In this document: in pieces, positions 48,933 through 58,142 of the stretch | How the letters are laid out: each line of letters starts with the position of its first letter | How positions within the stretch are numbered: the stretch's first letter is position 1 | Assembly: GCF_047777955.1 (NCBI RefSeq) | Contig: NZ_CP180537.1 | Span: 310,001-374,000, forward strand | Direction: 5' to 3' | Length of the DNA: 64,000 nt | Source: Didemnitutus sp047777955 | GTDB taxonomy: Bacteria > Verrucomicrobiota > Verrucomicrobiia > Opitutales > Opitutaceae | Made by a program: the position numbers and the translations under genes | Notes under the pieces: generated by a model | The model's input: the letters and a program-made list of their open reading frames with translations, nothing else | The model's database searches: none | Told to the model about the DNA's origin: nothing

Positions 48933-50066
48933 CTATTTTTGGAACAGCGCGGCGAGCAGTTCCGCGTCGGGCGCGCCGATGCCTTCTCGCGTGGCGTGGC
49001 GCTCGAAGAGGCCGAAGTTGCCCTTGTAGTCCCAGTTGGCCCAAGCGAGGCCCTCGCTTTCGAGCACGCCGACGAAATCGCGGTAGTAGCGCAGCCGGTC
49101 GGCGCGCGGCACGGTCGGCAGGCAGCCGAACTCGCCGCAGTAGAGCTGCAGGCCGAGTTCGCGGGCGCGCCGGATGGCGGGCATGAGGTCCTCGCGGATG
49201 CGTTCGGCGTTCCACTCGCGGCGCGCGCTGGCGAACTGGTCGACGACGTGGCGGGGTTGCTGGGCCTCGATCCGGGCGAGTTCCGCGGCGGGGATCGGCC
49301 GGCCGGGGTATTGCACGGGGCCGGTGTAGAACTTCGTCGGCACCCAGCTGGCGCGGTAGTGCGTCAACGTGAACGGCTCGTAGTTGTGCACGCTGAGGAT
49401 GAGGTTCGGATCGCCGGCGGGGACTTTCAGCGCGGGAAATTTCCACGCACCCTGCCATTTGTTGGAGCCGATCACGATCACGCGGGCCGGCTCGCTCGCG
49501 CGAATCTGCGCGTGCGCGGCGGCGACGAGGCGGTTCCAGTCCTCGTCGCGGTCGGCCACGGCCTCGTTGAGGATCTCGTAGGCGACGGCGTCGAGCGGCT
49601 GGTCGTGCAGGCGGGCGGAGAGCTCTCGCCAGAGGCCAAGGAAATGCTGCTGCGCCGCAGGATCGCGGAAGAGCGTGTTGGCCGGGCCGCCATCGTTTGC
49701 AGCGTTGAAGTGGTGCGAGCGCACCGTGTGCAGATCGACGATCGCGCGCAACCCGTGCGCGCGCGCCCAGCCGAGGGCGCGCAGCAGGTAACCGAAGTTC
49801 TCCTCGTTCGGCCGACCGTCGTCGGTCCACAGCTCTTTCTCGTCGACGGGCAGGCGCACGTGGTCAAAGCCCGCGCGGGCGATGAACTTGAAATCTTCCT
49901 CCGTGATGAACTTGTCTCGCGGCGCGCCGGCGTATTGCGAGAGCCAGTGGCTGAGGTTCGTGCCGCGGTGAATGAGAAAACCGGACGGATTGAGCGGCGT
50001 GGCGGCGAGGGCGACCGCGGCGCACAGCGCGTTGAGGCAAAGGAGGCGTAGGCCGGAGAGCATCAT
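48933..50066 (-). CDS. Secreted glycoside hydrolase family 5 (cellulase-like)
   Basis: A 377-residue protein with a signal peptide (about residues 1-21) and a GH5-type TIM barrel. GFDHVRLPVDE is the conserved strand-3 region, the acid/base Glu is in YEILNEAV and the nucleophile Glu in YCGEFG, about 130 residues apart. It would hydrolyse beta-1,4-linked glycans such as cellulose or mannan; the exact substrate is open. It follows the GH51 gene by 8 bases, indicating joint plant-polysaccharide degradation. Confidence 0.88.
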   Translation of the reverse strand: MMLSGLRLLCLNALCAAVALAATPLNPSGFLIHRGTNLSHWLSQYAGAPRDKFITEEDFKFIARAGFDHVRLPVDEKELWTDDGRPNEENFGYLLRALGWARAHGLRAIVDLHTVRSHHFNAANDGGPANTLFRDPAAQQHFLGLWRELSARLHDQPLDAVAYEILNEAVADRDEDWNRLVAAAHAQIRASEPARVIVIGSNKWQGAWKFPALKVPAGDPNLILSVHNYEPFTLTHYRASWVPTKFYTGPVQYPGRPIPAAELARIEAQQPRHVVDQFASARREWNAERIREDLMPAIRRARELGLQLYCGEFGCLPTVPRADRLRYYRDFVGVLESEGLAWANWDYKGNFGLFERHATREGIGAPDAELLAALFQK

Positions 50067-50074
50067 GGTGGGTT

Positions 50075-52060
50075 TTATTTCAGCGGAATGGAGAACAGGG
50101 CCACGCCGAAGGCGGGCACGGCGAGCGGCTGCGTGGCGTCGATGCCGGGCTGGGCGACGATGTCGACGGCGCGCGGCCGGCCGGGGGCATTGTGGGCGAA
50201 CTCGTCGGGCGCGGCGATCGTCCAGCGCGTGGCGGCCGCGGCGGGCCGGTGGCCGGCGAGGGCGAGCGGGAGCGCGACGGCGGCGGCGGTGGGGTTGACG
50301 ACGGCGACGGTGAGCGTGCGGCCGTCGGCGGTGAGCGCGGCGGCGACGTCGAGCGCGCCGAAGTCGCCCTCGAGCTTGAGCGGCACGGAGCCGAAGTGCG
50401 CGCGGTAGAGCGAGAGCACGAGGCCGGTGGTCTCCATCTCGGCGGCGGTCCGGCTGGTCTTGATCGCGCCGATGACGTTCACGGTCTGCGCGTAGAACGC
50501 CAGGTGGATGACGTCGCTCTGGCGGAAATACTCGTGCAGGCCCATGGCGACGCCGAGGGCGTCGGCCTGGTCGTAGACGCAGCCGAGTTCGCCGTAGACG
50601 TAGTCGCGATGCCAATAATTCCACTCGTCCATCGAGATCGGGATGAAGCGGCCGGAGAGGTTCGGCAGCGAGGCCTGGAGCGCGCGGTGGCCGTCGGCCT
50701 TCCGGCGGATGGTGTGCTTCAGCTTCACGACCTCGGCGGCGAGTTCGCCGCGGCCGTTTTTCGTCCAGGGCAGGCGGCCCTCGTAGAAGTGCTCCGAGAT
50801 CACGTTCATGTGGTCGGCGCAGGCGAGGAGCATGCCGTGCGACCAGGTGTGGCCGGACTTCGCCTGCTCGGGGTCGTTCTTGGCGTTGATCGTCTCGAGG
50901 TCGCCGACGGCGGCGAGCTGGAGCGACGGGTCGACCTTCCACATGGCCTCGGCGACGAGGTTGTGTTTGATCGTGTAGTGCGAGAGCTGCATGAAGCCCA
51001 GCTGCCACGGGCCGAACATCTCGTTGCCGACGCACCAGTAGCGGACGCCGTAGGGCGCGGGGTGGCCGTTCTGCGCGCGCCAGCCGCCGGCGAGGGTCGA
51101 GGCGTCACGGTTGCAATACTCGACCCACTGCGCGGCGGAGTGGGCGTCGCCGAAGCCGGTGTTGGCGGCGATCATCGGCTCAGCGTCGATCTCGCGGCAG
51201 AAGGCGATGAATTCGTCGGTGCCGAAATCGTTGTGCTCGACGCCGGTCCAGGCCGGGTTCTTGCGCGGCGGACGGCGGTCGCGGTCGCCGATGCCGTCGC
51301 GCCAGTCGTAGCCGCTGACGAAATTGCCGCCGGGCCAGCGGTAGATGGAGCCGTGGAGCTGTTTCAGCAGCGCGAGTGTGTCGCGGCGCAGGCCGTGGAC
51401 GTTGTCGGCCGGCATGAGCGAGAGCGTGCCGAGGAGGACGTCGGCGTCGGTCGCGCGCACCTCGAGCTGGGCGTGGTCAGTGCTGGCGCCGGCGGTGAAG
51501 GCGAAGGGCTGTTTCGCGAAGTCGCCCGGCGCGGCGGTCACGCGGACGGTGGCGCGATCGCCCGCACCCTCGCCCCAGACGAGCGTGACGTCGACGGCGG
51601 CGGGTTTCGCGCCCGGCGCGCGGAGCCAGAGGTAACCGGTGTAGCCGCGGCCGGCCACGACGCCGAGGTCGCGCTGGCGGAGGCCGGCGCCGGCGCGCAG
51701 GAGGGGCGAGTGTTCGCCGACGAAGGCGTTTTCCTTCACCATGCGCACGCCGTCGGGCGCGCCGATGATCTGCCAGGGCGAGGCGCCGACGACCGGGTAG
51801 GCGGTGTCGGTGAGGCTCTTGTAGGGCGCGTAGTCGGGCGTGACGGGGAAGTAGAATTTCCGGTCCTCGAGCATCTCGGCCCAGATGCCGCCGTAGATGC
51901 AGCGGCCGAGGTGCTCGATGAATTGCCCGTAAATGAACGGATGGATCGGCGCGCCGGTGCGGGCGGGGTCGATTTTGAGGACGGGGTTGGAGGCGGACAC
52001 GACGGACAGCGGTGCGACCGCGAACGTGCTGGCCAGCAGCAGGGAGCGAAGAAGGGGCAT
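50075..52060 (-). CDS. GH51 alpha-L-arabinofuranosidase
   Basis: A 661-residue protein starting at the ATG at 52060 with a signal peptide (cut near VVSA-SNP). The GH51 catalytic domain shows YGQFIEHLGRCIYGGIWAEML, RWPGGNFVSGYDWRDGIG, the acid/base region WCVGNEMFGPWQLG and the nucleophile region SMDEWNYW, then the C-terminal beta-sandwich. It removes L-arabinofuranosyl side chains from arabinan or arabinoxylan. Export is unusual for GH51 but common in this kind of Gram-negative degrader. It is in an operon with GH5. Confidence 0.92.
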   Translation of the reverse strand: MPLLRSLLLASTFAVAPLSVVSASNPVLKIDPARTGAPIHPFIYGQFIEHLGRCIYGGIWAEMLEDRKFYFPVTPDYAPYKSLTDTAYPVVGASPWQIIGAPDGVRMVKENAFVGEHSPLLRAGAGLRQRDLGVVAGRGYTGYLWLRAPGAKPAAVDVTLVWGEGAGDRATVRVTAAPGDFAKQPFAFTAGASTDHAQLEVRATDADVLLGTLSLMPADNVHGLRRDTLALLKQLHGSIYRWPGGNFVSGYDWRDGIGDRDRRPPRKNPAWTGVEHNDFGTDEFIAFCREIDAEPMIAANTGFGDAHSAAQWVEYCNRDASTLAGGWRAQNGHPAPYGVRYWCVGNEMFGPWQLGFMQLSHYTIKHNLVAEAMWKVDPSLQLAAVGDLETINAKNDPEQAKSGHTWSHGMLLACADHMNVISEHFYEGRLPWTKNGRGELAAEVVKLKHTIRRKADGHRALQASLPNLSGRFIPISMDEWNYWHRDYVYGELGCVYDQADALGVAMGLHEYFRQSDVIHLAFYAQTVNVIGAIKTSRTAAEMETTGLVLSLYRAHFGSVPLKLEGDFGALDVAAALTADGRTLTVAVVNPTAAAVALPLALAGHRPAAAATRWTIAAPDEFAHNAPGRPRAVDIVAQPGIDATQPLAVPAFGVALFSIPLK

Positions 52061-52341
52061 GGGGTGATTCGGGATCGAGGCCCGATCACTCAAGCCGAAG
52101 GGCGCCGACGGGCAAGGCTCGCGGCTTTCTATCTATTGCACGGCGATGGAGTCTGTTTGCCGCCGGCGACGTTCAAGCGGCCGCCAGAGGCGCCCGCGAA
52201 TTTCGCGCATTCACGCAAGGGAGACTTTCCCGGGCGGAGTTGCCGCATCGGCGTCATCGCGCGAGTGGCAGGGGCGGATTTTCCCCGGCGGCATTCGCGA
52301 CCATTCGCGTTATCCGCGGGCGGGCTTCTTCCGGAGCTCGC

Positions 52342-52818
52342 TCAGTCGCGCAGCAGGCGGTCGATCCAGGCCGAGGCGAGCTGGGTGGCGACGACCGAGA
52401 ATGTGAAGAGGTAGAGCCCCAGCCCGATCTGGAGCTGGGCCAGCCCGGCGGCCTTCATCGTGACGATCAGGATGGCGACGACGAAGACGTCGAGCATCGA
52501 CCACTTGCCGAGCGTCGCGACCCAGTGGTGCAGGCGCTGGATGCGCGAGAGGTCCTTGTCGCGCTCGAGCCAGATCAGGGCCAGCAGTCCGAGCTTGGCC
52601 GCGGGGAAGACGAGCGTGAACAGCGTCAGCACCGCGAAGAGGAAATACTCGCCCTCCTGGAACAGGGTGATGATGCCGCCGACCACCGAGATGGCCTCGT
52701 GGAAGATCCAGAATTTCGCCACGTGGAAGAACGGAAAAAACACGCCGCTCAGAAACAGCGTCGCGGCGGCGACGAGCAACGCGGGCACGGCGGCGGACGA
52801 ACGGGCGGACGTGGACAT
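52342..52818 (-). CDS. PqiA-like membrane protein
   Basis: A 158-residue protein with four TMs, equal to one half of PqiA (PF04403): KFWIFHEAISVVGGI, LFTLVFPAAKLGLL, and the conserved LGKWSMLDVFVVAIL. The N-terminal Cys pairs of PqiA are missing. PqiA works with MCE proteins in envelope lipid traffic; no pqiB is nearby. The 280 bases upstream to the GH51 start hold only short dispersed spacer (ATTCGCG repeats). Confidence 0.82.
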   Translation of the reverse strand: MSTSARSSAAVPALLVAAATLFLSGVFFPFFHVAKFWIFHEAISVVGGIITLFQEGEYFLFAVLTLFTLVFPAAKLGLLALIWLERDKDLSRIQRLHHWVATLGKWSMLDVFVVAILIVTMKAAGLAQLQIGLGLYLFTFSVVATQLASAWIDRLLRD

Positions 52819-52873
52819 GGACGAATGCAGACGGAAGCAGGCGCGGCGCGCAAGCGTGGTGCGGAAGCCGACA

Positions 52874-52900
52874 ACGGGGGGGCGGCGACCCCGTCCTGCA
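52874..52900. repeat. REP-like palindrome, second copy
   Basis: ACGGGG/CCCCGT arms (52874-52879 and 52889-52894). The segment CGGCGACCCCGTCCTGCA (52883-52900) is related to 44839-44856. It lies between the PqiA-like start and the MuiA-like terminator. Confidence 0.6.
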
Positions 52901-52923
52901 GTGGAGGATCGCGGGCAAGAAAG

Positions 52924-52949
52924 AGGGCCCGCCTTGCGGCGGGCCCTCG
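52924..52949 (-). terminator. Rho-independent terminator after the MuiA-like gene
   Basis: A GAGGGCCCGCC/GGCGGGCCCTC stem (52924-52934 and 52939-52949) with a TTGC loop is followed on the minus strand by TTTCTTG. Confidence 0.8.
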
Positions 52950-52981
52950 CGCACCCAGAAAGGGGCGGAAAGGACGGCGGT

Positions 52982-54649
52982 TTACTCGAGGCCGGTGACG
53001 GTGACGTCGTTCGGGTGGTCGACGGTGAACTTCACCGTGATCTCGCGCTTCTCGCCGGGCTTGAGGTCGAGCGTCCACTTCAGCGTGCCCTCGTCGGTGG
53101 GCTTCACCTCGCTCGCGGCGGGGGCGAGCTGCTTGATGACGATCTTCTCGTTGCGCGAGAGCGGGAGCTGGTCGACGACGATGACGCGCTCGGCCGACTT
53201 CTTGTTGTTCTGGATCGTGAGCAGATACTCGTAGGTGATGCGCTTGCCGGAGTTGGTCAGGCCGGTGTCCTCGGTGAACTTTTGCACGCGCTTGTGCTTC
53301 ACGCTGATCCCCTCGTCGGCGCCGAGCGCGAGGTCGAACTTCTCGCCGGCCATCACGGTGCGGAGATTGCTGGTGGCGACGAAGGTGCCGTCGAGGAAGA
53401 CGTTCATCGCGCCGGCGAGCAGGGGGAAGTCGGTCGAGTTGACCACCTTCGTGGTGAGGAACGCGGTCTGCTGGCGCTTCGGGACGGTGAGGTATTCGGG
53501 GTTGGCCGCGAGCTTGGCGGCGGCGATCGGGACCTTCTGCGCGGAGCCGTCGCTCGGGATCGTGGCGGCGGTGGCGATCTTGAAGGACGCGCTGGTGGCG
53601 CCGGCTTCGACGGTGGCGGCGGCGGTTTCGGCCTCGGGCGGCGGCGGGGCCATGTCGGCGGGGGCGTTGGTGGTGAAGGCCTGCAGGTTCACGACGCGGG
53701 CGGCATTGAGCTTGGCCTGCCGTTCGCGTGTCTCGGCCGCGTAGGCGTCGCGGGCGGCCGCCGCCGCCACCATCGGGCGGTCGACCCACACATCGAGGTT
53801 CCAGGCGATGAGCGTCGGCGCCGCGCCGCCGAGCGACGGGCGGGCGGTCGAGAGCGTGAGGGCGACGTTCTTCCAATCCTCGCCGGTGGTCTGGCGGACG
53901 ACGCCGAAGTAGCCCAGCGCCACGGTGCGTTCGCCGCTGAGGACGCGGGCGTCGTAGCTGGGCGTCCAGCGGGCGTTGCCGACGGTGTAGGAGAGCGCGA
54001 GCTCGAGGTTGCCGGCCTGCGCGGCGGAGACGCGGACCACGACGGTCTTGAAACCCTTGCTGCCGGTGCCGCGGAGCTCGTTGAGCTGCTGCTCGAGGGC
54101 GGCGATCTTGTTGCCGAGTTCCTCGCGCTGCTGGTCGATCTTCTGGTTCGACTGGGCGATTTCAAGGAGCTGCTTCTGGCCGAACTCGAGCGTGGCGCGG
54201 ACGTCCTCGAGCTTCGGGCGGCCGGCGTCCTTGGTGGCGGCGACGGCGTTCTTCATGAACTCGTTGATGCTGTCGCGCTGGCTGCCGAGGACAGCGACCT
54301 CGTCGGCGAGGCGGCGGTCGTCGTTGCGGAGGGCGCGGAGCTGGTCCTCGACCTCCTTCACCCGGGCGTTGGGGGTGAAGTCGACGAAGGTGCGGCGCGC
54401 GGCGACGTCGAGGATGGTGGCCTGCGCCGTGCCGCGGCCGCTGACCTGGACGGACTGGTCGAGCAGCGACTCGGGCAGGTTGGCGAAGACGAGCTCGGTC
54501 TGGCCGCCGGCGAGGTCGACGGTGGCGGTGCGGGTGACGACGGCGCGGTCGGTGTAGACCGTGACGGCGGAGATGGTGGACTCGACGGGCGCGGCGGTGA
54601 GCGCGCCGGCGAGCAGAGCAAGGAGGGCGGAGAGCCGGAGGGATTTCAT
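52982..54649 (-). CDS. DUF4139 / mucoidy-inhibitor MuiA-like exported protein
   Basis: A 555-residue protein from the ATG at 54649, with a signal peptide (LSALLALLAGALTA). The DUF4140 N-terminal domain begins TISAVTVYTDRAVVTRTA. A coiled coil follows (about residues 75-185: DRRLADEVAVLGSQRDS to GNKIAALEQQLNELRG), then the DUF4139 domain (ELALSYTVGNARWTPSYDAR through ITYEYLLTIQNNKKSAERV). The family is named after a factor lowering mucoidy in Vibrio, with unknown mechanism. It is monocistronic with its own terminator. Confidence 0.88.
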   Translation of the reverse strand: MKSLRLSALLALLAGALTAAPVESTISAVTVYTDRAVVTRTATVDLAGGQTELVFANLPESLLDQSVQVSGRGTAQATILDVAARRTFVDFTPNARVKEVEDQLRALRNDDRRLADEVAVLGSQRDSINEFMKNAVAATKDAGRPKLEDVRATLEFGQKQLLEIAQSNQKIDQQREELGNKIAALEQQLNELRGTGSKGFKTVVVRVSAAQAGNLELALSYTVGNARWTPSYDARVLSGERTVALGYFGVVRQTTGEDWKNVALTLSTARPSLGGAAPTLIAWNLDVWVDRPMVAAAAARDAYAAETRERQAKLNAARVVNLQAFTTNAPADMAPPPPEAETAAATVEAGATSASFKIATAATIPSDGSAQKVPIAAAKLAANPEYLTVPKRQQTAFLTTKVVNSTDFPLLAGAMNVFLDGTFVATSNLRTVMAGEKFDLALGADEGISVKHKRVQKFTEDTGLTNSGKRITYEYLLTIQNNKKSAERVIVVDQLPLSRNEKIVIKQLAPAASEVKPTDEGTLKWTLDLKPGEKREITVKFTVDHPNDVTVTGLE

Positions 54650-54740
54650 GGATGCGATTGGGTGCAAGGAGACCACGGATGGCCGGGGAGGTTCTTAGAG
54701 AAAATCTGTTCAAAGCGCCACGCTGCGCTATGAATCGGTC

Positions 54741-55583
54741 ATGCCTCAGCTCAGCGGTCAGGTCGTCATCATCACGGGCGCTTCGTCGGGGATCGGCGAG
54801 GCCACGGCGCGCCGCCTCGTGCGCGGCGGGGCGAAGGTGGTCATCTCCGCGCGCCGGCAGGACCGGCTCGACGCGCTCGCGCGCGAGCTCGACCCGAGCG
54901 GCGCGGCCGTGCTGGCGGTCGCGGGCGACGTGACGAGCGACGCCGACCGCCGCCGGCTGGTCGAGGCGACGCAGGCGAAATTCGGCCGCATCGACGGACT
55001 GGTGAACAACGCCGGCTACGGCACGCGCGGACCGGTGGAGATCATCCCGGTCGACGCCATCCGCCGGAATTTCGAGACCAACGTCTTCGCGCTCGTCGCC
55101 CTGACCCAGCTGGTGCTGCCGGTGATGCGCGCGCAGGCCGGCGGCTGCGTGGTGAACATCGGCTCCGTGGCCGGCCGCATCGCGCGGCCGCTCTCGAGCG
55201 TCTACGACGCGACCAAGCACGCGCTCGAGGCGCTGACCGACGGCCTGCGCGGCGAACTCGAGCCGTTCGGCGTGCGCGTGACGCTGATCCGACCGGGGTT
55301 CATCGTCACCGAGTTCATCGCCGCGGCCGACAGCGCGTCGGAGAAGCACCTGGAGAATCCCGGCCCCTACGCGCCGTTCCTGGCCGGCTTCCGCGTCGGC
55401 TACCAGAAGCTGCGGCGCGTCGCCGGCGTGCCGGACGACATCGCGCGCTGCGTGGAGACGGCGCTGACGAGCGCCAACCCCGCGCCGCGCTACAACGCGC
55501 CGCTGCACGCGAAGTTCTTCCTCTTCCTGAAGTGGGCGCTGCCCAGCCGCCTGCTCGCCCGCATCACGCGGCTGCGGCGGTAG
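54741..55583 (+). CDS. Short-chain dehydrogenase/reductase
   Basis: A 280-residue classical SDR with the cofactor loop GASSGIGEATA (residues 13-23), NNAGYG, catalytic Ser in NIGSVAGR and YDATK (Tyr/Lys). Arg after strand 2 (SARRQDRLD) suggests NADP(H). The C-terminal basic helix (LKWALPSRLLARITRLRR) may associate with the membrane. The substrate is unknown. Confidence 0.9.
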   Translation: MPQLSGQVVIITGASSGIGEATARRLVRGGAKVVISARRQDRLDALARELDPSGAAVLAVAGDVTSDADRRRLVEATQAKFGRIDGLVNNAGYGTRGPVEIIPVDAIRRNFETNVFALVALTQLVLPVMRAQAGGCVVNIGSVAGRIARPLSSVYDATKHALEALTDGLRGELEPFGVRVTLIRPGFIVTEFIAAADSASEKHLENPGPYAPFLAGFRVGYQKLRRVAGVPDDIARCVETALTSANPAPRYNAPLHAKFFLFLKWALPSRLLARITRLRR

Positions 55584-55631
55584 CGTCGCGCCGCTGAATC
55601 CGCGCGCGGCGGCAAAACGTAGCTTCTTCCG

Positions 55632-56107
55632 ATGACTGCTCACCTCACACGCCGCTCGGGTTGGATGCTGGCCGGGTGCATTGCGGCCGCCTTCGTCGCG
55701 GGCGCGATCGGCTCGGCGGCGACGTTCGCGAACGTCCGCTCGTGGTATCCGGGCCTGATCAAGCCGGCCTGGAACCCACCCAACTGGATCTTCGGTCCGG
55801 TCTGGACGACGCTCTACGTGCTGATGGGCGTGGCGGCGTGGCGGGCGTGGCGGACCGGTCCCGCGGCGCGCCCGCTGCTCGCCGGCTACGGCGCGCAGCT
55901 CGTGCTCAACGCGGCCTGGTCGATCCTGTTCTTCGGGCTGAAGCAGCCGGCGTGGGCGCTGGTCGACATCGTCGCGCTCTGGGTGCTGCTCGCGTGGCTG
56001 GGCGTGCGGTTCTGGCAGGCCGACCGGCTGGCCGGCGCGCTCTGGCTGCCCTACCTGCTCTGGGTCAGTTTCGCGACGGCGTTGAATGCCGCGATCGCGG
56101 CGGCTGA
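55632..56107 (+). CDS. TspO/MBR-family membrane protein (3' end uncertain)
   Basis: About 158 residues with five TMs and the TspO hallmarks WYPGLIKPAWNPPNWIFGPVWTTLY, split over the first loop and TM2, AAWSILFFGLKQPAWALVDI and LPYLLWVSFATALNAAI. TspO proteins bind tetrapyrroles. The frame as given has no stop until 56786, running antisense over the next two genes. If one base is missing near 56095 the protein ends at the TGA at 56105-56107 with the normal family length. Confidence 0.82.
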
Positions 56108-56204
56108 ACTGAACGTCGTCCCTCCGAGGAGCGACACAAAACACCCCCGCGGCGCAGCCGCCTCACGCGGCGGCGCGGCGAGGAAGCGGGGCGGGTGCGC
56201 GGGC

Positions 56205-56477
56205 CTAGCGGTCGCTCACCGGGGCCGGCGGCTCCGCCGGCTTCTCCGTCTTGCGAAACGCCAGGCTGCCGACCCAGGCGGCCAGGGCGGCGCCGAGGAG
56301 CATGGCCAGGACGCTGGTCCAGAGCGGCAGGGTGTGGCCGGCGATGCGCACCTCGGGTTGCACCAGCAGGCGCCCGAGGTGGCCGAGGGCGAACAGGCCG
56401 AAGAGCACGGTCGAGACGCGCAGGGCAAGCGAGCGGGAGTGCAGGACTTCGTGCAGGGTGAAGTGATGAGCGGTCAT
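56205..56477 (-). CDS. Small two-TM membrane protein, unknown
   Basis: A 90-residue protein with two hydrophobic segments (STVLFGLFALGHLGRLLV and VLAMLLGAALAAWVGSLAF), a short His-rich N-terminus (MTAHHFTLHEVLH) and a Pro/Glu-rich tail. No known family. It has an ATG with GGAGAATG spacing upstream (AAGGAGAAT on the minus strand), which supports translation. Confidence 0.6.
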   Translation of the reverse strand: MTAHHFTLHEVLHSRSLALRVSTVLFGLFALGHLGRLLVQPEVRIAGHTLPLWTSVLAMLLGAALAAWVGSLAFRKTEKPAEPPAPVSDR

Positions 56478-56592
56478 GACATTCTCCTTTCGTTCGGACG
56501 GCGACGTGCCGCCGAGCGTAGGCTACCGGCGGCGGCGGCCGAGGACGAGGGCTTTTCTTGGAATGACCGCCGGGCGGACGGCGCCCGCGACC

Positions 56593-58086
56593 TCACTCGC
56601 CGGCGGTGGGCTTGCCGGCGAGGAAGGCGTGCACTTCCGCGGCGAACTTCGGGCCGATGCCCTCGGCCTGCGCGATTTCGTCCGGCGTGGCGGCGCGCAG
56701 GCGGTCGATCGAGCCGAAGTGGGCGAGGAGGGCCTCCTTGCGCTTGGCGCCGAGGCCGGGGAAGTCGTCGAGGATGCTCTCCTTGATCTTCCGCGAGCGG
56801 AGGTCGGCGTTGTAGGTGTTGGCGAAGCGGTGGGCCTCGTCGCGCAGGCGCTGGAGGAGGTTCAGGCCCGGGTGCGTGAGCGGCAGGTTCAGCGGCACGC
56901 GCTCGTCGGGGAAGATGATCGTCTCGTGCTTCTTCGCCAGGCCGATCATGGGCGGCGGCGGGCACTCCAGCGCGAGGAAGGCCTTCAGCGCCGCCGCGAT
57001 CTGGCCGCGGCCGCCGTCGATGACGACGAGGTCGGGGAACGGCTTCTGTTCCTCGATCAGGCGGCGGTAGCGGCGGCCCACGACCTCCTCCATGGCGCGG
57101 AAGTCGTCGTTGCCGATGAAGCTCTTGATGGAGAAGCGCCGGTAGTTGTCCTTGTCCGGCACGCCGTCGGTGAAGTGCACCATCGAGGCCACGACGAACG
57201 TGCCGCTGATGTGCGAGATGTCGAAGCACTCCAGGTGGCGCGGCGGCGCCTCCAGGCCGACGGCCTCCTGCACGGCGCGCAGCGCCTCGTCGTTCGGGCG
57301 CAGGCGGGTGAGGTCGCGGGTGAACTTCCGCGTGCGCGCCAGCGTCCGCTCGAGGGCGAGCACGACGTCGCGCAGCTCGGCGGCCTTCTCGAACTCCTGC
57401 TTCGCCGCGCGCGCCTGCATCTCCTCGCGCAGCTCGTCGAGCCACTCGCGGCTCTTGCCGTCGAGGAAGTCGCAGGCCTGCTCGACCCGGGTGCGATACT
57501 CGGCGGCGCTGACCTCGTTGGGCCAGCCGTAGAGCTCGGCGCGGACGTCCTCGTAGAGCTGCCAGCGGCCGTCGGGGAGCCGGGTCGGGTGGGCGTCGCC
57601 GAGGAGGACGCCGAACTGCTTGCGCATGGTCGCGAGCGTGCGGCGGAGCAGGCCGGAGTGGGCGAAGGGCCCGAAGTAGCGCGAGCGGTCGTCCTTGCGG
57701 AAGCGCGTGAGCGCGAAATGCGGCAGCTCGTGCTCGAGGTTCACGCGGACGAGGAGGAAGCGCTTGTCGTCGGTGAAGTCGGTGTTGTATTTCGGGCGCC
57801 ACTGCTTGATCAGCTTGCCCTCGAGGAGGAGGGCCTCGGGCTCGGACTTCACGTCGATGGTCTCGAAGTCGGCGATCATCTCGATCAGGGTGCGGATCTT
57901 CGGCTGGTGGCGCAGCTGGCGGGCGCGGCCGGGCTGGAAGTAGGACGAGACGCGCTTCTTCAGGCTCTTGGCCTTGCCGACGTAGATGATGCGGCCGAGC
58001 CGGTCCTTCATCAGGTAAACGCCCGGCGTGTCCGGCAGGGCGCGGACCTTCTCGCGGAGGGCGTCGATGGAGCGGGACTCGGGCAT
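56593..58086 (-). CDS. uvrC: UvrC-type excinuclease subunit (compact)
   Basis: A 497-residue protein from the ATG at 58086. It has a GIY-YIG nuclease domain (PGVYLMKDRLGRIIYVGKAK, about residues 19-95), a UVR motif (KQEFEKAAELRDVVLALE), the UvrC RNase-H-like domain (ECFDISHISGT, VVIDGGRGQI) and a C-terminal helix-hairpin-helix (FPGLGAKRKEALLAHFGS). It makes the dual incisions in nucleotide excision repair. It is about 100 residues shorter than E. coli UvrC, mostly between the UVR and C-terminal domains. Confidence 0.92.
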   Translation of the reverse strand: MPESRSIDALREKVRALPDTPGVYLMKDRLGRIIYVGKAKSLKKRVSSYFQPGRARQLRHQPKIRTLIEMIADFETIDVKSEPEALLLEGKLIKQWRPKYNTDFTDDKRFLLVRVNLEHELPHFALTRFRKDDRSRYFGPFAHSGLLRRTLATMRKQFGVLLGDAHPTRLPDGRWQLYEDVRAELYGWPNEVSAAEYRTRVEQACDFLDGKSREWLDELREEMQARAAKQEFEKAAELRDVVLALERTLARTRKFTRDLTRLRPNDEALRAVQEAVGLEAPPRHLECFDISHISGTFVVASMVHFTDGVPDKDNYRRFSIKSFIGNDDFRAMEEVVGRRYRRLIEEQKPFPDLVVIDGGRGQIAAALKAFLALECPPPPMIGLAKKHETIIFPDERVPLNLPLTHPGLNLLQRLRDEAHRFANTYNADLRSRKIKESILDDFPGLGAKRKEALLAHFGSIDRLRAATPDEIAQAEGIGPKFAAEVHAFLAGKPTAGE

Positions 58087-58142
58087 GGCGGCGTGCGGCG
58101 GCTGGATTTTTGGGAATTTAGCGCTACGGTGCGGCTCCAGAC

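Noticed and set aside
56108..56786. C-terminal extension of TspO
   Set aside because: It would run antisense over a small membrane protein gene and uvrC, and is Arg/Gly-rich without family support.
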